Shown here: positions 27,633 to 35,819 of the stretch, one piece after another
Position numbering within the stretch: the first letter of the stretch is position 1
Layout: every line of letters starts with the position of its first letter
Assembly: GCF_001682855.1 (NCBI RefSeq)
Contig: NZ_MAQW01000012.1
Location: 1 to 64,000, forward strand
Direction of reading: 5' to 3'
Source of the DNA: Bacillus sp. FJAT-27264
GTDB lineage: Bacteria; Bacillota; Bacilli; Paenibacillales; Paenibacillaceae
DNA length: 64,000 nt
Made by a program: the position numbers and the translations under genes
The notes under the pieces: model-generated
Seen by the model: only the letters and a program-made list of their open reading frames with translations
What the model was told of the DNA's origin: nothing
Databases searched by the model: none

Positions 27633-28444
27633 TTAATTGAATAGATGAAGCTGCGGGCTGTTCAGGATCATCCGCTTCCACGATTCGTTGTCCTCCGGAT
27701 TCGATTCCAGCCAACTCTGAGAAACAGTGTACATCAGCATTCTGCGGTAATTTATAAATAATTCCAGCTTATTTAGAAACAAAGTGTCCAGATGATTTTC
27801 CATTTCGTAACCATTCATAAAATGCGTATAGAAGGATTTCAAACCATCCATATTATATGCGAATCGTTGCGGATGAAACCAAAGGTATCCCGCGTTACCG
27901 GAAGTTCAGACAGTTCACGCTTAAGACTTTTCCAAGCTTGCTTAACCTCCGTATCCTTGCACCATGAATAAAAGGAGCTCCATTCCCCCTCCCAGTTCAG
28001 TACGTCGCTGCCGCCATCCGGCGCGCTTCCTGTCCAAGTGGGATAATTCTTTGTCAGTCGGTGTAGCTTTCCTATCATTGTTCCGTATCTGATGTAGAAA
28101 TCCTTAGTATAATCATTGCCTCCCGGAACTCTCCCGCGGATTTGATCCATCGCATACGCAACCAGGATATAATCACCTGTGTCCAGTGTCTCAATGATAT
28201 TATTGTTCGTGTTCAGCACCGGATAAGCGATGTCCATCCCATGCCTTCCTAAATAGTTGATAAACCGGGTGCGTTCATCCATTTCTTTAAACGCCCTAGC
28301 GGCATTTCCCTTCGAAATGGCCAGAATCTTGAGAACCATATCGCGGGGACCGGAACGATAGCTGTAGAGAATACCGTCTGATTCCTCTCCTCCACCGCCC
28401 ACAAAAGTCAGGGTATCCATATGAGTACCGAATTTCTTGGCCAT
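27633..28444 (-). pseudogene. Aminoglycoside phosphotransferase-like gene with internal deletion
   Basis: Two overlapping minus-strand frames belong to one broken gene of the APH/choline-kinase-like fold. The first (27839-28444) has the N-lobe (MVLKILAISKG with ATP lysine) and hinge and ends FGFIRNDSH, which is the beginning of the catalytic loop. The second (27633-27851) resumes at MDGLKSFYTHFMNGYEMENHL and finishes the C-terminal helices. The residues in between, which in intact members contain the rest of the HxDxxxxN loop and the DFD metal motif, are missing (I estimate 40-50 residues), and the join is out of frame. It cannot be an active kinase. Confidence 0.75.
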
Positions 28445-28630
28445 TGCTTTTTACTATTACTTTCAGTGCTCATGGATATATCTTGACTAATTTAGCTTAT
28501 TATTTGTTGTGTGTTGTTATCAAATATGTGATCTTTTACGTGATCTTTTTTAAAAAGTCACACTCGCAATTTCGTTTATCTCAATCCGGTCTATTATAGT
28601 ATTTAAATCTTCGGTACTCTCCCAGTCAAC

Positions 28631-28843
28631 TCAGAACCTCCAACTTTCTCTCCACTCCAGCTGCCATTCATGATTCTTCGTCGTACTCGCCAGCCTAGAC
28701 TGGTTCTCTATCATCAAGCAGTCCCAGCAATACCTAGCATTCTCCCGCAAGCAGTACTTCAGCTCCTTCGCTTCCTCCAGCGTGAGTGCTCCCTTCATAT
28801 TTATATGAAAGATTTCGGCTAACCTCAAATGTACGGGCAACAT
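28631..28843 (-). CDS. Small hypothetical protein
   Basis: A 70-residue protein beginning MLPVHLRLAEIFHIN and containing EEAKELKYCLRENARYCWDC. The ATG at 28843 is nine bases after GGAGG; a TTG at 28852 directly abuts that site. The composition recalls small prophage or element-borne proteins common in Paenibacillus, but I cannot name a family with certainty. It lies in the accessory patch between two broken genes. Confidence 0.55.
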   Translation of the reverse strand: MLPVHLRLAEIFHINMKGALTLEEAKELKYCLRENARYCWDCLMIENQSRLASTTKNHEWQLEWRESWRF

Positions 28844-28924
28844 AATAACCAACCTCCTGTATCATCATCCAATATCAAGCTACATTATCACCACCTCCGG
28901 GATGAGATTTTTGAGCAAAAGAAA

Positions 28925-28942
28925 AGCGCCGTTTAGGGCGCT
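28925..28942 (-). terminator. Intrinsic terminator
   Basis: AGCGCC-CTAAAC-GGCGCT followed by TTTTCTTTT on the minus strand, after the 196-residue hypothetical gene. Confidence 0.85.
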
Positions 28943-28960
28943 AATGATATGTCGAGTAGA

Positions 28961-29551
28961 TTATTCCCTGCCTTGAGCCTTTAAATATCGTCTAAACGAT
29001 TCCTCATCCTGCATAATCTTAAAATACTCAACTTCTCTTTGATATTCAGTTTGCTTTAATGCAATAGCGGCCTCAGTTGTAGGTGGGACCTTAGACATAA
29101 TTGAAGAATTAACCAACTTGGTTAATGGATCTCCTATCGCCTGTTTGAAATTAAATCCTAGGAGCTGAACAATATTAAACAACTCCTTGGATAAGATAGG
29201 TTTGAATAATTCCAAAGCTTCTTTTGTTTTCTGGGCATTGTCACCTTGAGTCCGTTCCAATAGTTCTTCCAATAAAGGGAGAATGTTTCCGGTAATATAT
29301 TCGATATCCGTATCTGCAATTCTCTGCGTTATTAATACTTCTTCGTATGCTTGAACAGCTTGGATAAGCTGATTTCTATCAGAGATTAAATCTGTAATAA
29401 TTTCTTCGAGCGCTGTAATTGTCTTGTCCTTGTCCTTATTTGCTTTAGCTGAAGATATTTTTGTGGTTATTGAAGAAACACTATCCTTTACTATACCTCC
29501 AAGTACATTAACTCCTGCTTTCAGCAATTCAGGATCTAATTGTCCGCCCAT
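28961..29551 (-). CDS. Hypothetical helical protein
   Basis: A 196-residue, largely helical protein I do not recognise. It starts MGGQLDPELLKAGVNVLGGIVKDSV (an amphipathic or weakly membrane-binding helix), has a charged Lys/Asp-rich stretch (ANKDKDKTIT) and two long coiled-coil-prone helices. AAAGGAG lies ten bases before the ATG. Upstream is a TATAAT followed by a LexA-like box. Located with other small element-like genes. Confidence 0.6.
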   Translation of the reverse strand: MGGQLDPELLKAGVNVLGGIVKDSVSSITTKISSAKANKDKDKTITALEEIITDLISDRNQLIQAVQAYEEVLITQRIADTDIEYITGNILPLLEELLERTQGDNAQKTKEALELFKPILSKELFNIVQLLGFNFKQAIGDPLTKLVNSSIMSKVPPTTEAAIALKQTEYQREVEYFKIMQDEESFRRYLKAQGRE

Positions 29552-29622
29552 AATTCATTTTCTCCTTTACCAAAAGATATGTATCATCTTCCAGTATCAG
29601 ACAACATTCGACCTCGGTCAAG

Positions 29623-29636
29623 CGAACGAATGTACT
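29623..29636. promoter_or_regulatory. LexA/DinR-like box
   Basis: CGAACGAATGTACT matches the Gram-positive SOS box CGAACRNRYGTTYC at 12 of 14 positions. On the minus strand a TATAAT lies immediately upstream, so a repressor here would block the 196-residue hypothetical gene. Weak evidence by sequence alone. Confidence 0.35.
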
Positions 29637-29803
29637 GTATTATACAGGATTATTATGTTATGTCGGTTTTGCTGTAGGGTTAGACTGTGATCCGTCAACA
29701 CGATGCATGGCTTGTGCCGTCTTGCCCTTCTCCTGACTTGTCCTCAAAACGGACGTCCAACAGAACAATGCCTTGAATCGGTTCACAAAAGGTCATTTAT
29801 AGG

Positions 29804-29828
29804 CATAAAAAAAGCACCCGAAGGTGCC
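29804..29828 (-). terminator. Intrinsic terminator after Cse60-like gene
   Basis: GCACC-CGAA-GGTGC stem followed on the minus strand by a seven-T tract. Confidence 0.75.
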
Positions 29829-29833
29829 CGTTA

Positions 29834-30010
29834 CTATTCTTCATAAATTATTAAAACTGTATATAATTCGCCTGTTAATGAACCTTTTGTGGTGGAAGCA
29901 CTGAATTTGATATCTATAAGATCCTTTCTACTAATCCTATGGATAAATTGGTTTACCTCGTTCTCAAGTTTTTTTTGATCGGACTGAGAAAATATTTTTG
30001 TTTTTATCAC
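29834..30010 (-). CDS. Cse60-like sporulation/phage protein
   Basis: A 58-residue protein resembling the Cse60 family: an N-terminal strand (IKTKIFSQSDQ), a helix beginning KKLENEVNQFI, then LIDIKFSAS and a final strand YTVLIIYEE. Cse60 was first noted as a sporulation-associated protein of Bacillus, and the family is also frequent in phages. The GTG at 30010 is six bases after GAGAGG; the ATG at 30016 abuts that site. Confidence 0.7.
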   Translation of the reverse strand: MIKTKIFSQSDQKKLENEVNQFIHRISRKDLIDIKFSASTTKGSLTGELYTVLIIYEE

Positions 30011-30045
30011 AAGCATCCTCTCCCTTCGACATCATATTTCGACGT

Positions 30046-30186
30046 TCAAGAAAGTTTTTCCTTCTGGCACTTCAACCTGGAACAAAACTGCTTCGTTCCT
30101 GTCCACTGGCCCCACATACAGCCTTTGCACTTCAACGGCTGCTCGGGCGGGCCTTTTAACCGCTGCTGTTGCTTTCTCTTCTTCAA
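30046..30186 (-). CDS. Small four-cysteine (zinc-ribbon-like) protein
   Basis: A 46-residue protein starting at TTG 30186, seven bases after a perfect GGAGG (30194-30198). A basic N-terminus (KKRKQQQRLK) is followed by CKGCMWGQWTGTKQFC and a fourth cysteine five residues later: cysteines at 20, 23, 35 and 40 in a CxxC-x11-C-x4-C layout that could bind zinc. Similar tiny proteins are typical of phage and element DNA. It is 35 bases upstream of the Cse60-like gene. Not in the usual length range of gene callers. Confidence 0.6.
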   Translation of the reverse strand: MKKRKQQQRLKGPPEQPLKCKGCMWGQWTGTKQFCSRLKCQKEKLS

Positions 30187-30202
30187 AACAATTCCTCCAA
30201 AC

Positions 30203-30230
30203 AAAAAAAGCCGCCCATTAATGAGCGACC
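30203..30230 (-). terminator. Terminator-like hairpin at edge of accessory patch
   Basis: CGC.CAT-TA-ATG.GCG stem followed on the minus strand by seven T. It would end a transcript coming from the right, where now only a plus-strand gene remains, which suggests a lost upstream gene. Confidence 0.5.
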
Positions 30231-30250
30231 TTGGAATATGAATCCCTTAC

Positions 30251-31045
30251 GTGACCAAATACCAAGATCAGTTAGAGAAGCACTTTACGATGGTTCATTA
30301 TGACGAGCGGGCCACCGGAAAATCGTATCATTTTGGAGAAGACTATTCGAACCTCACGAATGATCTATTAGTGAAGGATTTGTTAGCTTTGACAGAGTAC
30401 ATAAGTAATCGTTTTGATAAAAAGAAGGTTTTTCTGATGGGACATTCTTTTGGTACCTATATCGCTACGCAGGCAGCACATCAAGCTCCTGAAAAATATG
30501 AAGCCTACATAGGAATTGGTCAGATGGCGGATAGCGTAGAGAGTGAACTGGATGCTTTGAATTACATGATTGATCAAGCCAAATCAAGCGGCAATACGAT
30601 CGATGCTCGGCAGCTGCAAGAATTAACCGATAGAATCCAGAGTGGCGAGCAGATAGTTCCACGAGAGTATCTTCAGAAATATGGTGGTGCACAAAGACTG
30701 ACCGATAATAGTGTGGATTTGAGGAATGGTTTTTTGTTCGGACCGGAGTACAACTTACTAGATATCATCCGTTTTTATCAAGGTATGTCTTACTCTGTAG
30801 ATTCTTTATTAAAGCCGGCTATAAGTAAATCTCTACCCACCCTAGTCACCAAGCTAGATTTACCTGTGTACTTTATTATGGGGAAATACGACTATATGAC
30901 AACTGCGAATTCAGCCAATAATTATTTGGAGAAGCTAGAGGCACCTTATAAGGAACTGATACAATACGATCAATCCGCTCATTACCCTCAATTTGAAGAA
31001 AAAGATAAATTCTCGCAATGGATGATCGATACATTCGCACAATGA
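30251..31045 (+). pseudogene. Alpha/beta hydrolase (proline iminopeptidase-like), 5' truncated
   Basis: The frame reads 264 residues of a prolyl-aminopeptidase-like alpha/beta hydrolase but begins inside the fold at EKHFTMVHYDERATGKS. Intact members have another 80-100 residues with the HGGPG oxyanion motif before this point. The rest is good: nucleophile elbow GHSFGT, acid in IMGKYDYMT, His in SAHYPQFEE. No ribosome binding site precedes the GTG at 30251, and the break falls at the edge of the small-gene patch. I call it a pseudogene. Confidence 0.65.
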
Positions 31046-31090
31046 ATTCATATAATGCATTTGCATAAATGAAGGCTTACAATACAAAAA

Positions 31091-31131
31091 GGCTCCTCAT
31101 GGGTTCAATCGAACCTTGAGGAGCTTTTTTT
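31091..31131. terminator. Bidirectional terminator
   Basis: GGCTCCTCA.GGGTTC / GAACC.TGAGGAGC stem with a T7 tract on the plus side and A-run on the other. Confidence 0.9.
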
Positions 31132-31192
31132 AACGTTCGGAAAAAGTTGCTCAGGGAAGAGATCATCAGCAAATACATTCGCTGTACTGCGT

Positions 31193-32098
31193 CTACGCCC
31201 AATCCTCTTCCAACAGATCCGCTACAACAGCCACCGCTGCTTTACTGCCGGAGGCCGCAGCGTAAATTAATTGAGAAGGCATCACATAGGACGAATCTCC
31301 AGCTGCGTATACTCCGGTTGCGGTGGTCCGGCCCATTTCGTCGGTAATAACCGTGCAGTTCTCTGCTATTTGATAATCCAGTGCTTCATTAAATCGGGCA
31401 TTGGGCAGCAGCTTGGGATCAATGAATCCTCCACTCCGCTCTACAGAGGTGCCATCTGTGAAATGTACCCGTTCCAGCAAGCCATTTTGACCGAAAAAGG
31501 ATGCGACAGGTGTGTCCACGATGGATATCCCTCTGGAAGCAAGCTTCTCCCGCTGTTCGGTATTCAGAATATCGTAGCCGTTCGTGCACACCACGATGTC
31601 CTGGCTGTAGCCCATGACTAGTTTAACCTTATGGAGTACGGCAGGATTGTCCGAGACGACAACAAGCGGCTGATCCCGCAGCTCCCATCCGTCGCAGAAT
31701 GGACAGTTGAATAGGCTTTTTCCGTAAAAGTCTTGAAGTCCCTCGATTTCGGGAAGCTCCTCTTTCAGCCCGGCAGCCAGAATCAGCTTGCGGGCCAGCA
31801 CTGGCTCACCCGCCGAGGTAGACAGAGAAAAACCAGAATCCGCCCTGCGAATATCAATCACCTCGGTCGGCAAATGCTGGACAGATGGGTAACGCAGCAC
31901 TTCTTCATAGGCTATAAGACGAAACTCGGCGGGCGTAACCCCATCCTGTGTAAGGTATCCGTGAGAGGCATGTGTCACGCCGTTTCTGGGCTGGCTATTG
32001 TCGAGAAGCACCACACTTTTTCTCGCTCTGCCTAGTACCAGCGCAGCATTTAATCCTGCCGGCCCACCGCCGACAATGGCACAATCATAGATATGCAT
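31193..32098 (-). CDS. Thioredoxin reductase-like FAD/NAD(P) oxidoreductase
   Basis: A 301-residue flavoprotein of the thioredoxin-reductase fold. FAD-binding AIVGGGPAGLNAAL at residues 7-20, redox cysteines C132-P-F-C135 followed by DGWEL, NAD(P) region VVVSDNPAVLHKV, and the FAD-closing GVYAAGDSS near the C-terminus. The CPFCDGWE variant is common in stand-alone TrxB-like proteins distinct from the housekeeping enzyme. GGAGGG precedes the ATG. It diverges from a MarR gene, which probably represses it in response to redox or toxic compounds. Confidence 0.85.
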   Translation of the reverse strand: MHIYDCAIVGGGPAGLNAALVLGRARKSVVLLDNSQPRNGVTHASHGYLTQDGVTPAEFRLIAYEEVLRYPSVQHLPTEVIDIRRADSGFSLSTSAGEPVLARKLILAAGLKEELPEIEGLQDFYGKSLFNCPFCDGWELRDQPLVVVSDNPAVLHKVKLVMGYSQDIVVCTNGYDILNTEQREKLASRGISIVDTPVASFFGQNGLLERVHFTDGTSVERSGGFIDPKLLPNARFNEALDYQIAENCTVITDEMGRTTATGVYAAGDSSYVMPSQLIYAAASGSKAAVAVVADLLEEDWA

Positions 32099-32136
32099 AA
32101 GTTTAAACCCTCCATAAGATAAATTAGATATTTTAC

Positions 32137-32151
32137 AGATATATTATATCT
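32137..32151. promoter_or_regulatory. Palindrome over the -10 of the TrxR-like gene
   Basis: Perfect 15-base dyad AGATATA-T-TATATCT. On the minus strand it contains TATAAT, a fitting -10, so a repressor such as the divergent MarR bound here would shut the gene. The -35 is poor. Confidence 0.5.
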
Positions 32152-32296
32152 ATAATTGATCAAAATTTAGCACTACCCTTCACAGTTATAAGGACAGCGC
32201 ATATTAAGTAACAAGATCATTCATCATTTCAATTAGAGATCTAATGTATCTATGATAGCTTTAATACAATCTATCTGTCAAGAAGCTTTCTGATCG

Positions 32297-32360
32297 GCGT
32301 TTGTTGATAGCATCTGTCGATGGCGTTTGTTGACAAACCATAGAAAACCCTTATATAGTT
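32297..32360 (+). promoter_or_regulatory. marR promoter with direct repeats
   Basis: TTGACA (32331-32336), 18-base spacer, TATAGT (32355-32360). The 12-mer GGCGTTTGTTGA occurs at 32297-32308 and again at 32323-32334, 26 bases apart, the second copy running into the -35. Confidence 0.6.
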
Positions 32361-32414
32361 CAATTACTGACAGTTAGAAGTATAATCGTTCAAGATCCAA
32401 AGGAGGAAACCTTA

Positions 32415-32843
32415 ATGGATACCAAGCAAGACACACTCTACCTGGATTTACTACAGCTCATCGGACTCAAGATAAAGAAACGAGCCGACGAGAGCATCAA
32501 AGAACTGGGATTAAATTCTCAGCAAGGCAAGATGATTGGTTATATCTATGAACATCAAGACAAGGGTTTGATTCAAAAGGATCTTTCCGATCGTTTCCAT
32601 GTACGCGGCGCGAGCATCACCAGCATGCTTCAAGGTCTTGAGAAAAAGGGATACATCGAACGTAAAATCCCTGCCCATAACGAACGGCAAAAGAATATTT
32701 ATGTACTGCCCAAAGGCGTTGCACTAATCGAAGCCTTCGAGCAGTCTTTTCAACAGGTAGAGGCAGAAATCATTCAATCCCTCTCCGAGGATGAGCGGCA
32801 GACCTTCAAGGCGTTGTTGAAGAAAGTTAATGAAAGTCTATAA
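32415..32843 (+). CDS. MarR family transcriptional regulator
   Basis: A 142-residue winged-helix repressor. The recognition region is IQKDLSDRFHVRGASITSMLQGLEKKG and the wing IERKIPAHNERQKNIYVLPKG, the canonical MarR layout with dimerisation helices at both ends. AAAGGAGG precedes the ATG. It contains no cysteine, so sensing is by ligand rather than thiol oxidation. Divergent from the TrxR-like gene, which is the likely target. Confidence 0.87.
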   Translation: MDTKQDTLYLDLLQLIGLKIKKRADESIKELGLNSQQGKMIGYIYEHQDKGLIQKDLSDRFHVRGASITSMLQGLEKKGYIERKIPAHNERQKNIYVLPKGVALIEAFEQSFQQVEAEIIQSLSEDERQTFKALLKKVNESL

Positions 32844-32849
32844 CAAGCT

Positions 32850-33040
32850 TCTTTCTTGAAGTGCCCTTCTCGACGCATCGACAGACGCTCTAATAATCTC
32901 CAGGACGGTGCGTTGTCAGGGTTACATAATGCCATGATCCGGTGTGCCCCTAATTCTTCAAAACCATAATTCAATACAGCTTGGCAAGCCTCTGTGGCAT
33001 AACCTTTCCCGCTTTGATTTACGTGTAGTGTAGGCGGTAT
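32850..33040 (-). pseudogene. GNAT acetyltransferase remnant
   Basis: The minus strand encodes the middle of a RimJ/RimL-type acetyltransferase: NQSGKGYATEACQAVLNYGF, LGAHRIMALCNPDNAPSWRL and LERLSMRREGHFKK. The N-terminal half and the C-terminal end are absent, and the flanking frame is unrelated. It overlaps the end of the MarR gene region. A degraded leftover. Confidence 0.65.
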
Positions 33041-33081
33041 AAGGTACATAATCAATGAACTTTTATACAATGGGCTCTGCT

Positions 33082-34251
33082 CTAGTCCGGGTCCTCCTCA
33101 TTTTCGATAGAGGTTCCAGTGAGTCCGATCTGCCTTAGAGTCATATTCGCCTGGACATTAATAGATACACGGGCAAAATCAGGGTCCCAGGTAGGCTCCA
33201 TCTTGTGCCAGGTACGAGGGTATTTGCGATGAATATAACCGTTGAATCCAACGACGTCCGTCTTCTCTTGCTGAATATGGTTGAGGAATGCTTCCATATC
33301 TGTTTTGCATTTCAGATCAAGTGCTTCTTTGACCTTCTTAAAAACCTCCATTTGATCTAGATGCAGCGCAGTTTCGTTCTCTACGATCATAACGTCACCT
33401 TTAAGTTTCACTTCAAATTGCGGTTTTCCCTGAACCAGTTTCACGGCAATTTTGCTTGACAATCGGTGCATATCCATATTGATCACCCCTTTTCCTTTGA
33501 TGGGGACCGTGATACTAAATTTATTGATTTTTTTAGTGAGCCAAAAAAAGGAATGAGACTCATCCACATTCAATTTATATTTCATTTTTAGGTTGTTATC
33601 AAAGACCGCAATACCTGTCATTTGCATTTCCTGTTTGTGCTCTTGCTCTTTGCTGGACAAGGAGAGTTGCGGAAGTGTAGGGCTTTTGCCGGGATCATTA
33701 ATTGCCTGCAGAAAATATATCATGGCCTTGTCCGCCAGTCCGCCTGTATTTTCATGTATTTTTAGGGCTCCCGTCGCCGGAGAATCCTCAAGCGGATACA
33801 CCATCTCCAGTAAACTTAAAGCGGTCCCCTTCTCTACAATGACCATATCCGTTCTAAGGCGAACATCTTTATTCCGGCTGTATTCATCCAAAATATTGGA
33901 CAGCCCGTCTCTGGCCATACTCTCGCCAATGACTATCATTCGACGGTTACCGGCAAAGATGGTTCGTGACAGCTTGGGCTGGATCTGATTCGCCGCCTCC
34001 ATAATGGATCTGCCTTTTCCGGTAAATACCTCAAAGTGCTTACTCAGGGAAGCTAAATTCCCATCACTGTTGTTGTTATTCGATTGTGGGATGAAAATCA
34101 TCGCACTGGCCAAATATTGCCCATCCTTCTCTTTATCCATCCCCCATCCAAGAATCACTGCACGATCATTAAGCTCCACCCGATCCCAGCAGCTAGTGAG
34201 CAGACACGAAATGACAACCAAGGGAAGCAGCCTATGAAGCATCCATCTCAT
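33082..34251 (-). CDS. Ger(x)C family spore germination lipoprotein (ger operon 1)
   Basis: A 389-residue C subunit of a GerA-type germinant receptor. The signal peptide ends in the lipobox LLTSC, followed by WDRVELNDRAVILGWGMD, the family hallmark; the cysteine would be lipidated and the protein held on the outer face of the spore inner membrane. The C-terminal domain (VKEALDLKCKTDMEAFLN and onward) is the conserved Ger(x)C domain. ATGA overlap with the A-subunit stop shows coupling. Last gene of operon B-A-C. Confidence 0.92.
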   Translation of the reverse strand: MRWMLHRLLPLVVISCLLTSCWDRVELNDRAVILGWGMDKEKDGQYLASAMIFIPQSNNNNSDGNLASLSKHFEVFTGKGRSIMEAANQIQPKLSRTIFAGNRRMIVIGESMARDGLSNILDEYSRNKDVRLRTDMVIVEKGTALSLLEMVYPLEDSPATGALKIHENTGGLADKAMIYFLQAINDPGKSPTLPQLSLSSKEQEHKQEMQMTGIAVFDNNLKMKYKLNVDESHSFFWLTKKINKFSITVPIKGKGVINMDMHRLSSKIAVKLVQGKPQFEVKLKGDVMIVENETALHLDQMEVFKKVKEALDLKCKTDMEAFLNHIQQEKTDVVGFNGYIHRKYPRTWHKMEPTWDPDFARVSINVQANMTLRQIGLTGTSIENEEDPD

Positions 34252-35783
34252 GAATTCCTCTCCTCACGCGGATTTGATCGTGGTGTGCCGGACATTGGAG
34301 GTGATTTCTGCACGGCCGGACGCGGTCTGCGGTGCATCATCCAGCGCGGTGCGCGAATGAAGGTATCACGCAGGGACTGGCCCTCTCTGTCAACGAGCGG
34401 ACTCAGATATGGTGTACCATATGAAGACAGGTTCGTCAGGTGAACAAGCAAGAGGATCGATCCCATAATAATCCCGAACAGGCCGAACAACGCAGCGAGA
34501 ATCAGCATCGGAAACCGCAGCATGCGCGCAGCTGTACCGACATTGTAACGTGGAGCTGCAAACGAGGAAATCCCGGTGGCCGCTACAACGATTACCATGG
34601 GAGCCGATACAATTCCAGCTTGAACAGCGGCTTGTCCAATGACCAGCGCCCCTACAATGCTGACAGCGGAGCCAATCTGCTTCGGAAGTCTGAGACCCGC
34701 TTCTCTAAGTCCTTCGAACATAAACTCCATAATAAGAACCTCGAACACAACGGGCAGCGGAATCCCTTCACGTGCAGTCAATATGCTCAAGAGCAGATTG
34801 GTCGGCAGCATTTGGGGATGATAGGAGGTGATTGAAATGTACAGGGACGGTAGATAAATGGAGATGAGAAACAAGATTAGCCGGACCACTCGAATCGCCG
34901 ATGTATAGATGAACCGTTCGTAATAATCATCTGCCGCCTGAAGCCCTGATAGAAGGGTCATCGGCAGAATCAATACGAACGGATTGCCATCGATAAGAAT
35001 GGCCACCTTCCCCTCCAGCAGACTGGAGCCCACGATGTCTGGCCGCTCCGTGTTCTGGATCTGTGGAAACAGAGTGAACGCGGATTCTTCAATGAACTCT
35101 TCCATATAATTCGATACCTGGTCAGCCTTTATATTCTGAATCCGTTCTCTGACTTCATTCACGATATCGACAGGCGCTATATGCTTAAGGTAGGCGATGA
35201 CAACTTTCCGTTTGGCGTTCTCACCTACTCGAAAAGCCTCGGTCTTAAGCGATGGATTGGGCAGTGCTCTGCGGAGCATCGTAATATTGGTGTTCAAATC
35301 CTCGATGAACCCCTCCCGGGGTCCCCGAACCACGACCTCATTGCTCGGCTCCTCAATACTTCGCTTGGGAGGCTGGCTGATTTCCATACTGTACGCTGCG
35401 GCTTCCCCTTGACTGAAGCAGACAATGGCACCGCAGGCAATCTCGGCCGCCACCTGTTTGACATCAGTGATGGGTTCAGAGATCGAGGATACGAAAGTTC
35501 TGAGGATGTTGGCAGTAAAGGGTTCGTTACTATGAAGCTCACTCAAGGGCTTAATAATATCGAGATTCAATAAATGAGGATTAGTAAATCCCTGAAGATA
35601 GACGAAGAGGAGCCGTGAGGGTCCCTCAAACTCAAGGTGTCTGAAGATAACGTCCGTGCAGTCCTCAAAAATATCCCGTATGGCATGTTCAGTCTGATCC
35701 AGGTCTTCCGTCAAATGGATAGAATGCGGCTCGCGGTATGGAGTTTGATCTGACCGTGACGGGTTTCGTGGCAGGTTACTCAA
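34248..35783 (-). CDS. GerA family spore germination protein, A subunit (ger operon 1)
   Basis: About 511 residues. N-terminal soluble domain of some 270 residues containing the motif EPSNEVVVRGPREGFIEDL, conserved in GerAA proteins, then PDIVGSSLLEGKVAILIDGNPF and five to six membrane helices (about 290-480), ending with a basic tail. It forms the germinant receptor in the spore inner membrane with the B and C subunits. I chose TTG 35783 (GAGGG six bases before); an ATG at 35789 directly abuts that site. Confidence 0.92.
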   Translation of the reverse strand: MSNLPRNPSRSDQTPYREPHSIHLTEDLDQTEHAIRDIFEDCTDVIFRHLEFEGPSRLLFVYLQGFTNPHLLNLDIIKPLSELHSNEPFTANILRTFVSSISEPITDVKQVAAEIACGAIVCFSQGEAAAYSMEISQPPKRSIEEPSNEVVVRGPREGFIEDLNTNITMLRRALPNPSLKTEAFRVGENAKRKVVIAYLKHIAPVDIVNEVRERIQNIKADQVSNYMEEFIEESAFTLFPQIQNTERPDIVGSSLLEGKVAILIDGNPFVLILPMTLLSGLQAADDYYERFIYTSAIRVVRLILFLISIYLPSLYISITSYHPQMLPTNLLLSILTAREGIPLPVVFEVLIMEFMFEGLREAGLRLPKQIGSAVSIVGALVIGQAAVQAGIVSAPMVIVVAATGISSFAAPRYNVGTAARMLRFPMLILAALFGLFGIIMGSILLLVHLTNLSSYGTPYLSPLVDREGQSLRDTFIRAPRWMMHRRPRPAVQKSPPMSGTPRSNPREERNS

Positions 35784-35819
35784 GACCATCCCTCGCTTTA
35801 TCCTGATTTATTCATGTGG

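Noticed and set aside
32774..33070. Reading the GNAT frame as an intact small acetyltransferase
   Set aside because: It lacks the N-terminal half and C-terminal end of the domain, has no ribosome site and overlaps the MarR gene.
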